DNA from: Roseibium album
GTDB lineage: Bacteria; Pseudomonadota; Alphaproteobacteria; Rhizobiales; Stappiaceae
Reading direction: 5' to 3'
DNA: 64,000 nucleotides
Assembly: GCF_001404515.1 (NCBI RefSeq)
Contig: NZ_CXWE01000002.1
Location: forward strand, 806,001 to 870,000
Below are positions 33,227-41,656 of this stretch, one piece after another. Each line of letters begins with the position of its first letter. The first letter of the stretch is position 1. Under the pieces are notes generated by a model that saw only the letters and a program-made list of their open reading frames with translations, ran no database searches and had not been told where the DNA came from. A program made the translations under genes and the position numbers.

Positions 33227-35188
33227 ATGGAGGAGTCACGGCAATTGAAGGCGCAGCTTGATCTGATGCAGGCAGCGCTGGACCATATCAATCAGGGTTT
33301 TACCGTGTTCGACAGCGACCTCAGGCTGGTCGCGTGGAACCGGGGCCTGTCGGACATGCTCGACATGCCGCCGGAAATCATCCGGCGCGGCTCCCATCTG
33401 GAAGCCTTCATACGGGTGAACGCCGAACGTGGCGAATACGGCCCCGGCGACATTGAAGGCAAGATTGGCCGGCGGATCGAGCGCGCCAAACTGTTCGAAC
33501 CACATTATTTCGAGCGGGTCCGGCCCAACGGCCAGATTATCGCCGTGTCAGGCACACCGCTTCCGCAAGGCGGATTTGTCACCATCTATTCCGACGTCAC
33601 CGAGGAGCGCCGCCGCCAGGAAAAGCTGGAGCGCACGGTGGAAGAACGTACCCGTGCCCTGCAGCAATCCGAAGACTGGCTGCGCCTGGTCACCGACAAT
33701 ATTCCAGCGCTGATTGCCTATGTGTCACCCGGCCCGATTTTCCGCTTTGCCAACAGGCGCTATGCCGACTGGTTCGGTCAGTCGGTTGCCTCCATTGCCG
33801 GACGGGCGGCAGCAGATGTGGTCGGCGCCGATCTCTTTGCCGAACTGGAGCCGCATATCGACCATGCCTTCAAGGGCAATGCTGTCAGCTATGAATACGA
33901 GCGCAAACGACCCGATGGAACGAAAGCCTACATGCGCTCCACGCTGATCCCTGACATGACGGCCGACGGCCGCACGCTCGGCATATTTGTTCTGTCGCTG
34001 GACGCAACGGACCAGAAGCAGGCCGAAGCGACCCTGGTACAGTCCCAACGGATGGACGCCGTCGGCAAACTGACCGGCGGCCTTGCCCACGATTTCAACA
34101 ATCTGCTGGCGATCCTGATGGGTAATCTCCTGAGTGTCAGCCGGCTCGAACCCCCGCTCGACAAGGCGGAGCTGGACAAAAAGCTGACGCCGATGCTGGA
34201 GGCGACAAAACGCGGATCAGACCTGATCCAGCGTCTTCTGGCCTTCAGCCGCGGCAAGGCGATCGACCCGCAAACGGTGCCGCTTGCGCAACTTGTATCC
34301 AATGCCCACAGCCTCCTGGAAGGGTCTCTGCCGTCGGCCATTGTTCTGGAGGCCGAGATGCCGGACCGCAGCATCGGCGCGCGGATCGACCCGACACAAA
34401 TGGAAACCGCCCTGATCAATCTCGCCTTCAACGCGCGCGATGCCATGCCGGAGGGCGGGATCTTGAAATTTGTCCTAAGCGAAATCAATCTGGAAAAAAG
34501 GACAGCGGATGACCTTGGTGTTCCTGTTGGCCGGTATGCACAGATCACCGTTGCCGATACCGGTGCCGGCATGGATGAGGAAACCCGGCTCAAGATCTTC
34601 GAACCATTTTTCACGACAAAAACCTTTGGCACCGGTAGCGGCCTCGGGCTGTCCATGGTCTACGGATTCATTCATCAGTCCGGAGGAGCCATTACGGTCG
34701 ACAGCAAGTTGGGCATAGGAACCTGCCTTACGCTCTACCTCCCATACCACCGGATCGCACTGGCCCGGACGCGTGAAGCGGTAACAGCCGGCGAAAACGA
34801 CCTGCAACGTGGCAAGGGTGAACTCTTGCTGCTTGTCGAGGACGATCCCGATGTGGCCAACGCCGTGACCGACCAACTGCAAAATCTTGGTTATGCCGTG
34901 CTGAGGGCCGAAAGTGCAGAAGACGCCAGAAGTCTCGCGCTCGAATTGCCGGAGCTCAAGGGCGTTCTCAGCGACATCATCATGCCGGGCCAGACAAACG
35001 GACTGGCCCTGGCACGGGAAATCCGCCGGGAGCGGCAGGATCTCGGCATTGCACTCATGTCCGGCTATGCCGACTGGTCCGGTCTCTCCGGTCAGGACCG
35101 GGAATGTGAATTTCCGGTCTTGGCGAAACCCTTTGCAGATGATCAACTGGCCGACACGCTCCAGAAAATTCTCTCCCGCGCCATTTGA
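33227..35188 (+). CDS. Hybrid sensor histidine kinase (PAS-PAS-HisKA-HATPase-REC)
   Basis: A 653-residue soluble kinase with no membrane helix. A PAS-7 domain (about 10-125, with I-N-Q-G-F-T-V-F-D and [12 protein letters not shown]) and a second PAS domain (about 145-265) sense an unknown cytoplasmic signal. A coiled coil joins them. The phosphorylation box is [10 protein letters not shown] with His288. The ATPase domain follows with the N box [10 protein letters not shown]1 D-T-G-A-G-M-D and G2 [10 protein letters not shown] receiver domain ends the protein with Asp583 in V-L-S-D-I-I-M-P-G. All key residues are present. It is followed 19 bp later by an OmpR-type regulator, its probable partner. 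Confidence 0.93.
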   Translation: MEESRQLKAQLDLMQAALDHINQGFTVFDSDLRLVAWNRGLSDMLDMPPEIIRRGSHLEAFIRVNAERGEYGPGDIEGKIGRRIERAKLFEPHYFERVRPNGQIIAVSGTPLPQGGFVTIYSDVTEERRRQEKLERTVEERTRALQQSEDWLRLVTDNIPALIAYVSPGPIFRFANRRYADWFGQSVASIAGRAAADVVGADLFAELEPHIDHAFKGNAVSYEYERKRPDGTKAYMRSTLIPDMTADGRTLGIFVLSLDATDQKQAEATLVQSQRMDAVGKLTGGLAHDFNNLLAILMGNLLSVSRLEPPLDKAELDKKLTPMLEATKRGSDLIQRLLAFSRGKAIDPQTVPLAQLVSNAHSLLEGSLPSAIVLEAEMPDRSIGARIDPTQMETALINLAFNARDAMPEGGILKFVLSEINLEKRTADDLGVPVGRYAQITVADTGAGMDEETRLKIFEPFFTTKTFGTGSGLGLSMVYGFIHQSGGAITVDSKLGIGTCLTLYLPYHRIALARTREAVTAGENDLQRGKGELLLLVEDDPDVANAVTDQLQNLGYAVLRAESAEDARSLALELPELKGVLSDIIMPGQTNGLALAREIRRERQDLGIALMSGYADWSGLSGQDRECEFPVLAKPFADDQLADTLQKILSRAI

Positions 35189-35207
35189 ACGACACGTGAG
35201 GATTGCC

Positions 35208-35930
35208 TTGCAGACACGCCCCGCACAGCCAGCGAAACTGACCGTCTTTATCGTTGATGACGAGCCTGAAATCGGTCAGTTGTTGCAGGATGCCATGTCG
35301 CAGTTCGACATGACCGGCGAAGTATTTTCGACTGCGGCTTCCATGCTGGCCGCGCTTGGAAGTCGAACACCCGACGCATGCATCGTCGACCTCGGCCTTC
35401 CGGACATGGAGGGCATGGCCCTGATCAATGAAATCCGCAGGAAGTCCTCCGTTCCGATCATCGTTTTGTCGGCACGCGGTCATTCAACGGACCGGGTCAT
35501 GGGGCTTGAGCTGGGTGCGGATGACTATGTGGTCAAACCTTTCGATCCGCGTGAAGTTGTTGCCCGGATACGCTCGATCCTGCGCCGTTCGCTAGATCAG
35601 GTTCCCTCGCAGAACATGATCGAAACAGCCCGGTTCGAAGGTTGGATCTACCGGCCTGCATCCCACAGTCTTGCCTCCCCAGAAGGGGAGGAGACCTTTC
35701 TGTCCACGGGTGAAGCGACGTTGCTTGAAGCACTCCTCAGAGCTCCGAAGCGGGTGCTGACGCGGGATTATCTACTGGAACACGGTGGCCGCGACGAAAG
35801 CCTGGACCGCTCAATTGACGTCCGGATTTCGCGCATCCGCAAGAAGCTCAACCGCAAGGACGGGCCCGCCCATATCCGCACGATCTACGGGTCAGGCTAT
35901 ATGCTGACCTGCGACGTGAAATGGAGTTGA
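35208..35930 (+). CDS. OmpR-family response regulator
   Basis: A 240-residue regulator. The start is taken as TTG at 35208, since GTGAGGA sits seven bases before it; GTG at 35196, eight bases after the kinase stop, is the alternative. The receiver domain has D-D-E-P, Asp61 in C-I-V-D-L-G-L-P-D, T/S in V-L-S-A-R and Lys in V-V-K-P-F-D, all complete. The winged-helix domain (about 135-240) ends with R-T-I-Y-G-S-G-Y-M-L, the standard wing. It should act with the hybrid kinase just upstream, by a phosphorelay or directly. Targets are unknown. Confidence 0.92.
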   Translation: MQTRPAQPAKLTVFIVDDEPEIGQLLQDAMSQFDMTGEVFSTAASMLAALGSRTPDACIVDLGLPDMEGMALINEIRRKSSVPIIVLSARGHSTDRVMGLELGADDYVVKPFDPREVVARIRSILRRSLDQVPSQNMIETARFEGWIYRPASHSLASPEGEETFLSTGEATLLEALLRAPKRVLTRDYLLEHGGRDESLDRSIDVRISRIRKKLNRKDGPAHIRTIYGSGYMLTCDVKWS

Positions 35931-35968
35931 GACTTCGACCCGGTACGCTTTCCAGTTTCTGAACTTGC

Positions 35969-35987
35969 CCCGGACTTGATCATCCGG
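35969..35987. repeat. Imperfect palindrome CCGGA...TCCGG
   Basis: CCGGACTTGATCATCCGG in the short gap after the regulator gene. It resembles the dispersed hairpin of the type CCGGACTTGATCCGG known in intergenic regions of Rhizobiales, with a two-base insertion. Confidence 0.35.
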
Positions 35988-36060
35988 AACAACGTCAGAT
36001 CTTGGGACCCGAACAGGCTGGCACGATCGCACATCCGATCTTGTTCAACGGTTGGTCCAG

Positions 36061-36459
36061 TCAACCGTTTCGGAACTTCTTGTCGAACTCTTCACCGGTC
36101 ATCTTCCTCGTCTCATCTGCAAACGCGTAGCAATCGGGTTTTTGGTCGATGAAGAATTCGGCCTTGAACGGCAACCCCGACGGGTCGTCAAACAGACCGA
36201 TCGGAATGCCGTGAAGGTCGCTGTCGATCGGGTGAAAGAAGATACTTGAGCCACAGACCGAGCAAAACCCGCGTTCAAATCCCTCCGATGATGCATAACG
36301 CTGAACCGGCCCCTCGAATTTGGCGTTCGTGCATGGCACGGCCATGAACGGTCCGCCTACCCACTTCCGGCACATCGAGCAATGGCAGGCCTGCAGGCGC
36401 GGCAATGCTTCGGCGGTGAACGTTACCTGTCCGCACAGACAGTTTCCGGTCCGGTTCAT
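36061..36459 (-). CDS. GFA/CENP-V family zinc protein
   Basis: A 132-residue cytoplasmic protein of the GFA family, named after glutathione-dependent formaldehyde-activating enzyme. Zinc ligands are visible: C-L-C-G near 8-10, C-H-C-S-M-C in the first third and F-C-S-V-C-G-S in the middle. The second ATG (36459) is preferred since AGGGGG stands seven bases before it, while it touches the first ATG. Few family members have a proven enzyme activity, and formaldehyde use should not be assumed. It stands alone between a two-component pair and the TRAP operon. Confidence 0.88.
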   Translation of the reverse strand: MNRTGNCLCGQVTFTAEALPRLQACHCSMCRKWVGGPFMAVPCTNAKFEGPVQRYASSEGFERGFCSVCGSSIFFHPIDSDLHGIPIGLFDDPSGLPFKAEFFIDQKPDCYAFADETRKMTGEEFDKKFRNG

Positions 36460-36534
36460 CTTCATCCCCCTGTCAGTTCACCCGCTTGTCGAATGAGTCA
36501 CAAGTGATCAGCGTATTGCGAGTGGATGCCGGAA

Positions 36535-36568
36535 TCAAAAAAGGCGGGAGGATCACTCCTCCCGCCTT
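36535..36568 (-). terminator. Rho-independent terminator of the TRAP operon
   Basis: On the minus strand GGCGGGAGG and CCTCCCGCC pair perfectly over 9 bp around a 6-nt loop, followed by TTTTTT. It lies 24 bp after the stop of the large permease gene. Confidence 0.88.
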
Positions 36569-36591
36569 CAGTCTAGGCAATCTGTTCCGCT

Positions 36592-39258
36592 TTAGAAGCT
36601 CAGCGAAATATCCCTGTGATCGGACAGGCACGCAGCAACGTCGAGCGCCATGTCGTTCGGCAGCCTGCTTTGCTGACGGAGACCGACATTGTTGACGATC
36701 GCAGCGTCATACTCTTCAAGAACCGGCAGCAGTTGATCCGCAGCCTTCTGGCGCCAGGCGAGATCGGTCTGCAGCGCTGCGATCGAATTGTCGATTTCGA
36801 CAATCGCTTCTTCCGCATTCGGTTGACGGCTGCGCATGATCTTCCGTGCCTCCGTCAGGCCCTTGCGGATATCGCTCGTCCCTTCAGCTTCGCCGACCGT
36901 TGACCGCATTGCGGCAATTGCCTCGACGGCTGCTTCCGGTTCGAGCTGTGCAACCTGTTCTTTCAGCGCTTCAAGTTGAGGTCCGAATTCTGCAACCTTC
37001 GGGGCATCAGTCAGGATTGCCTTCAGTTCTAGAACCGGTTCATAGGCCTGGTCCGTAGTCCTTCGGTAGGTCTGGCGCGCAGTGGTTTCCGTCTTCTGTA
37101 TCTTTGCGAACGTGCCGTAGACCTCATCCCAGTTTTCGGGAATGTTGGCCAGGATCGCATCGTGTTCCACTTTCAGACCTTCGATACGGGCCTGCGCACG
37201 TGCGCCTTGTTCCGCAGTATAGACGGCCCCCTCGCCGGAGCGGTCCACGATCACCTGAAGTTCCTCGATCCGCTGATCGATCCGGCGGGCATCCCGTTCC
37301 AGTGCACGCACGTCCACGTGAACCGGCTTGAAGTCCCCTGCAGCTGCCGCGACCTGATTTTCAGCCTCGCGGATCGCTTGCATCATCGGAAGCGCTTCGC
37401 GTGCCTTTTCAAATCCTTCGGCAAGATCATCCTGCAGGTCCTCGGGAAGATAGCTGATATCGATGCCTGCGGCCTTGTCGATAGCTGCCAGAATGCTGCT
37501 GCCGTTTTGCTGGAAGTCTTCGTAGACGAGCGTTTCCATGCAATATTGCAGTCGCGGGTTCTTCGGTGGCGGCGCGGTTTCGGACAGAAGCGTCGACCGG
37601 TTTGGCAGATAGTTCACCAGCTGCGGATAGAAACCGACGATGCCGAGCGCCACCAACTGCAGGGCGATGAAGGCAATAACCCCCTTGTACATGTCAATGG
37701 TTTTGACCACCGCCGGCGCAACACCGCGAAGATAAAACAACGCAAAGCCGAATGGAGGCGTCAGGAATGACGTCTGTATGTTGAGGCCGATCATTACGCC
37801 GAGCCAGACGGCAGTCACGTTTGCGGACGGGTCGGACAGCAGGATCGGCGCCACGATCGGTACCACGACCACGGCAATCTCGATGAAGTCGAGAAAGAAG
37901 CCGAGGATGAAGATCACCAGCATGACGATCAGGAACTGCGCCCAGAAGCCACCCGGCAAACCTTGCAGGAAGTCCTTGACCAATTCCTCGCCACCGAAGG
38001 CGCGGAACGCGGATGTCAGCATTGCTGCGCCGAGAAGAATGATGAAAACAAGCGACGTCGTCTTGGCTGTCTCGATCATCACCCCACGCAGGGTGTCTTC
38101 CAGCTTCAACGTCCGCCAGCCGGACCAGAAAATCGCGATGAGAAGCAGAGAAACCGCAATGAGTGCAAGAACAAGACCCAGAACATCCTGGCTTGTTTCG
38201 ATCAGCTTGATATTCACCGCGCCGATGAAACTGATGACCATGGCGAGGCCGAGCAGAGCAACGATCGACAGGATCGCGGGTGAATAGGCGCCGCGTTCTC
38301 CTTCGCGCAGACGGTAACCGGCCATGATCATGGCACCAACTGCCCCGATCGCACCGGCCTGGTTGACCGTCGCGATACCGGCAATGATCGACCCCAGGAC
38401 GAGGAAGATCAGCGCCAGCGGCGGGACGAGGGTGATGACCACCTTGACCGCGAACTTGCGGGTAAAGGTACCCTCTTGATGCACCGCTGGGGCGGCTTTC
38501 GGGTTCATCAGCGCAAAGCCGAGAATGAACAGCATGTAGAGGCCGACCAGGACAAGACCCGGAAGGAATGCACCGAGAAACATTTCGCCGGCACTTGTCG
38601 ACACGACGGAAAAGTCCGACGGCATGGAAAGTTCGCCGGTGCTGGCCTTGTAGAGCGTCGTCCGAAGTGAGCCAGCCTGATCAACTGCACTGGCCAGCTG
38701 GTCGGCGAGAATGATGAGGACGATGGAAGGCGGAATGATCTGTCCCAGCGTTCCCGATGCCGCGATGGTTCCGGTTGCCAGGGGAACGGAATAATTGTTG
38801 CGCAACATGGCCGGCAGGGAGATGAGCCCCATCGCCACGACGGTGGCGCCAACAATACCGGTCGTTGCGGCGAGCAGCGCTCCGACGAACACCACGGAAA
38901 TGCCGAGACCGCCTGGTACCGGACCGAACAGTCTGGCCATCGTGACCAGGAGATCCTCAGCGATCTTGGAACGCTGCAACATGATCCCCATGAAGACGAA
39001 CAGCGGAATGGCAATCAGCGTGTCGCGTTCGGCCTCCCAGTAAATTCCCCGGAAATTGGTGACGCCTGCGCTGAGCCATTGCCCCGGCCCACCGTGGGCA
39101 AAGAAAGCGTCCATGTCTCCGGAAAATAGATATCCTGAACCGGCCGCGATGCCGATGGTCAGGATAGCTGACCCCGGCAGCGCAAAGGCGACCGGAAATC
39201 CTGACCCGAGCGCGAACGCCATCAGGAGAACAAGTAGAAGAAGGAAAAAGAGTTCCAT
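36592..39258 (-). CDS. TRAP transporter large permease (DctM) with long C-terminal extension
   Basis: An 888-residue protein. Residues 1 to about 560 are a DctM-type permease with many hydrophobic helices; G-S-G-F-P-V-A-F-A-L-P-G near the start, L-F-V-F-M-G-I-M-L-Q-R-S and I-P-P-S-I-V-L-I-I-L-A-D are family motifs. Two long loops enlarge the permease itself beyond the usual 430. From about 567 a further 322 residues follow: soluble, rich in Ala, Glu and Gln, with heptad-like helices (for example I-D-Q-R-I-E-E-L-Q and L-E-A-L-K-E-Q-V-A-Q-L). With an even number of helices before it the tail would lie in the cytoplasm, but I cannot fix the side. It has no family I recognise. A gap of 21 bp separates it from the small permease. 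Confidence 0.9.
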   Translation of the reverse strand: MELFFLLLLVLLMAFALGSGFPVAFALPGSAILTIGIAAGSGYLFSGDMDAFFAHGGPGQWLSAGVTNFRGIYWEAERDTLIAIPLFVFMGIMLQRSKIAEDLLVTMARLFGPVPGGLGISVVFVGALLAATTGIVGATVVAMGLISLPAMLRNNYSVPLATGTIAASGTLGQIIPPSIVLIILADQLASAVDQAGSLRTTLYKASTGELSMPSDFSVVSTSAGEMFLGAFLPGLVLVGLYMLFILGFALMNPKAAPAVHQEGTFTRKFAVKVVITLVPPLALIFLVLGSIIAGIATVNQAGAIGAVGAMIMAGYRLREGERGAYSPAILSIVALLGLAMVISFIGAVNIKLIETSQDVLGLVLALIAVSLLLIAIFWSGWRTLKLEDTLRGVMIETAKTTSLVFIILLGAAMLTSAFRAFGGEELVKDFLQGLPGGFWAQFLIVMLVIFILGFFLDFIEIAVVVVPIVAPILLSDPSANVTAVWLGVMIGLNIQTSFLTPPFGFALFYLRGVAPAVVKTIDMYKGVIAFIALQLVALGIVGFYPQLVNYLPNRSTLLSETAPPPKNPRLQYCMETLVYEDFQQNGSSILAAIDKAAGIDISYLPEDLQDDLAEGFEKAREALPMMQAIREAENQVAAAAGDFKPVHVDVRALERDARRIDQRIEELQVIVDRSGEGAVYTAEQGARAQARIEGLKVEHDAILANIPENWDEVYGTFAKIQKTETTARQTYRRTTDQAYEPVLELKAILTDAPKVAEFGPQLEALKEQVAQLEPEAAVEAIAAMRSTVGEAEGTSDIRKGLTEARKIMRSRQPNAEEAIVEIDNSIAALQTDLAWRQKAADQLLPVLEEYDAAIVNNVGLRQQSRLPNDMALDVAACLSDHRDISLSF

Positions 39259-39279
39259 TTCAGAAGATCTCGCCGGGCG

Positions 39280-40317
39280 TTAATTGACTGGATGGTTTTC
39301 GTGGTCCCGGCCGCCGGGTTCACCGCGAATATCTGCAATCGCGTCCAGGAAATAGGCCACGAACTGGATCATCATGGTAACCGCGAACACACCCAGGAAA
39401 CCGGCCATGAGGTATTTCACGTATAGGCCGAAACCGGCCTGCGTCACTTCATACGACAGGATCGGGCTGTTGATGATGTTCTGCTTGCCCCCCATGCCGA
39501 TAATCAGAATAACGGCACAAAGGCTCATGCCGAGGATCACGGAACCGACCGCGTTCACGTAACCCTTCGTTTTGGTGGCCATGCCTGCGTAGAAGACATC
39601 GACACGCACGTGCCCTTCTTCGCGCAACGTGTAGGCACTGGCGAACAGGAACAGCGCCGCGTACCAGAAGCGCACGAGGTCGGCCAGGAACGCCTGTTCG
39701 TAGGAAAAGACGAAGCGCCCGATCACAATCAGCAGTTCGGCAACGACAACAAGAAGGGCCAGCCATGGAAAGCCCAACACACCCCGGGTGACTGCTGCAA
39801 GGACCACCGAAAGACCGATCAGCGGCATGTGCACGTAGGCGCCGCGGAACCTGGACCTGCCGAGATCGTCTGCGAGTTCCTGACCGACAAGGCTGGGCAG
39901 CAATTCCTCAATACGCATGAAGGAGATTGCACTGTCCACAAGGCCGACGATCAGGACCGAAAAGAAGGCTGCCCGAATGAGAAAGGTATTCAGATTGTTG
40001 ATGCGCTCGCTGTCTTGGCGCAGCGTGTTTTGATTTCGCATCACATAGGCAATCGCCCACAACACGAAAGCGGCGTAAATCGCCAGCTGGAGCCAGGACC
40101 AGAGTATCGGAAGGGATCCGTTTGCCGGCCCACCGAAAATCGGATTGATACCTGGCAGGTTCTGCCAATATGTCAGGTAGTTGTTAAGCAGAAACGCTGC
40201 CATGACCGCCAGAATGATCCAGCCAAAGAGGCGGAAGATGCGGGCACCGTCGGGATTGATCGTATCACCGGGTTTCATGGCAGGCGAGCCGTCTTGAACC
40301 GTGTCCAAGGCCGTCAT
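39280..40317 (-). CDS. TRAP transporter small permease (DctQ-like), long form
   Basis: A 345-residue membrane protein, about twice the usual DctQ length. After a 30-residue polar lead come helices at about 31-48 and 70-90, then more around 112-130, 160-185 and 190-205, and the DctQ-like core in the second half: R-F-W-Y-A-A-L-F-L-F-A-S-A-Y-T-L with E-E-G-H-V-R-V-D-V-F-Y, the best family mark. So the extra length is N-terminal. Long small subunits go with the TakP/DctP group that has large DctM subunits. It forms the membrane complex with the large permease and receives substrate from the periplasmic protein encoded upstream. Confidence 0.88.
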   Translation of the reverse strand: MTALDTVQDGSPAMKPGDTINPDGARIFRLFGWIILAVMAAFLLNNYLTYWQNLPGINPIFGGPANGSLPILWSWLQLAIYAAFVLWAIAYVMRNQNTLRQDSERINNLNTFLIRAAFFSVLIVGLVDSAISFMRIEELLPSLVGQELADDLGRSRFRGAYVHMPLIGLSVVLAAVTRGVLGFPWLALLVVVAELLIVIGRFVFSYEQAFLADLVRFWYAALFLFASAYTLREEGHVRVDVFYAGMATKTKGYVNAVGSVILGMSLCAVILIIGMGGKQNIINSPILSYEVTQAGFGLYVKYLMAGFLGVFAVTMMIQFVAYFLDAIADIRGEPGGRDHENHPVN

Positions 40318-40351
40318 CGTGGCTATGCCTTTTTAGTCTTGTAAATGAAAG

Positions 40352-40375
40352 AGGGACAGGATTGCTCCCGTCCCT
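40352..40375 (-). repeat. Hairpin between the TRAP binding-protein and small permease genes
   Basis: AGGGAC and GTCCCT pair around a 12-nt loop, followed on the minus strand by CTTTCATTT. It lies 18 bp after the stop of the binding-protein gene. Such sites often cut or slow transcription so that the binding protein is made in excess. Confidence 0.5.
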
Positions 40376-40392
40376 TTGTCACCAAGCTCCGC

Positions 40393-41493
40393 TTAGGAAG
40401 GAATTCCCAGAACGCGGTTACGCTTGTTGGAATATGCGACATCCGATATCGCCATCCAGCTGCCGATCTCCTGGCGAGCATTGACGAAGCTTTCGAAGAT
40501 CTTCTTGGCAAGCGGGGAATGATCCATCGCTTCTTCCAGAACTTCTGCAGCCGCTTCACCAAAGGCGTCGTAGATCTCGTCGTTGAACTCACGAAGCTCA
40601 ACACCATGCTCGTTGATCAGACGGTTGAGATAGACACCGTTATTGGCGTTTGTTTCCGCCATTGTGTTGGCGTTTTCTTCCGCACAAGCCGCAGTGATGA
40701 TCGCCTGATCGACCTTGTCGAGGCTGTCCCACCAGGTCTTGTTGGTGCCAAGCGCGAGCATTGCGCCCGGCTCATGCATACCCGGGAAGTAGTAGTACTT
40801 GGCTGCTTCATAGAACTTCATGAAGTAGTCGTTGAACGGTCCGACCCACTCGGTCGCGTCGATAGCGCCGGAGACAAGGTTCTCATAGATCTGGCCGCCC
40901 GGCAGGGATACCGGAGACGCACCGAGTTTCGCCATGACGTCACCGCCCTGACCCGGAATACGCATCTTCAGACCCTTGAGGTCGTCGGCAGTTTCGATTT
41001 CCTTGTTGAACCAGCCGCCCATCTGAACGCCGGTGTTACCCATGGCCATGTTCTTCAGGCCGAATTCACCTGCCAGCTCGTCCCAGAGTTCCTGGCCGCC
41101 GCCATACTTGATCCAGGCGTCCATTTCGGTAACGGTCAGACCGAACGGAACAGCGGTAAAGGCGGCCCAACCCGGGTGCTTGCCTTTCCAGTAGTAGTCG
41201 GCTGCAATGTATGCCTGTGCGTTGCCGGAAGCGACTTCGTCGAAGGAGTCGAATGCGCCAACGCGCTCGCCGGCTGCAAAATACTGAACGTTGATGCGGC
41301 CTTCTGTCAGCTCGGCAATACGGGCTGCAAGGCGCTGTGCAGGAATACCCAGACCCGGGAAGTCACGCGGCCATGTGGACACGATGACCATGTCCTTGGT
41401 GCCCTGTGCGATTGCCGGTGCAGCAAGTGCGGAGCCAGCTGCAATCCCGCCGGCACCAAGACCAGCCTTTTTGATAAACGAACGACGATCCAT
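40393..41493 (-). CDS. TRAP transporter substrate-binding protein, TakP-like
   Basis: A 366-residue periplasmic protein. The ATG at 41493 follows GGGAGGAAA and gives M-D-R-R-S-F-I-K-K-A-G-L-G, a Tat-type signal peptide ended by A-P-A-I-A-Q. The protein matches Rhodobacter TakP (an alpha-keto acid binder) in many blocks: G-N-T-G-V-Q-M-G-G-W-F, L-K-M-R-I-P-G, D-A-T-E-W-V-G-P-F and A-K-Y-Y-Y-F-P-G. The Arg in K-M-R and the Trp in T-E-W-V-G are the expected carboxylate and cation contacts. A 2-oxo acid or similar acid is a likely ligand, by homology only. The gene diverges from a two-component pair that probably controls it. Confidence 0.93.
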   Translation of the reverse strand: MDRRSFIKKAGLGAGGIAAGSALAAPAIAQGTKDMVIVSTWPRDFPGLGIPAQRLAARIAELTEGRINVQYFAAGERVGAFDSFDEVASGNAQAYIAADYYWKGKHPGWAAFTAVPFGLTVTEMDAWIKYGGGQELWDELAGEFGLKNMAMGNTGVQMGGWFNKEIETADDLKGLKMRIPGQGGDVMAKLGASPVSLPGGQIYENLVSGAIDATEWVGPFNDYFMKFYEAAKYYYFPGMHEPGAMLALGTNKTWWDSLDKVDQAIITAACAEENANTMAETNANNGVYLNRLINEHGVELREFNDEIYDAFGEAAAEVLEEAMDHSPLAKKIFESFVNARQEIGSWMAISDVAYSNKRNRVLGIPS

Positions 41494-41606
41494 TAGTTTC
41501 CTCCCAATCGGACCAATAATCGGACCGGAATACACACTTGCACCGATCTCGCCGTATGTCTAGTTGACGGAAAGGCGGGAATGCTATTCGTGGTTCTGCG
41601 CATATT

Positions 41607-41624
41607 CTCAGTAGTACTACCGAG
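41607..41624. promoter_or_regulatory. Palindrome around GTAGTACTAC, candidate regulator site
   Basis: GTAGTACTAC (41611-41620) is a perfect 10-bp palindrome. With flanks CTCA and CGAG, 16 of 18 bases are symmetric. It lies 114 bp before the TRAP binding-protein start and 33 bp before the kinase start, in the shared promoter region. Short dyads of this kind suit LuxR/NarL-type regulators, and one is encoded just downstream. Confidence 0.6.
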
Positions 41625-41656
41625 ATTTCCGCAATAGTTCGTCGGCTTCCGGACAC

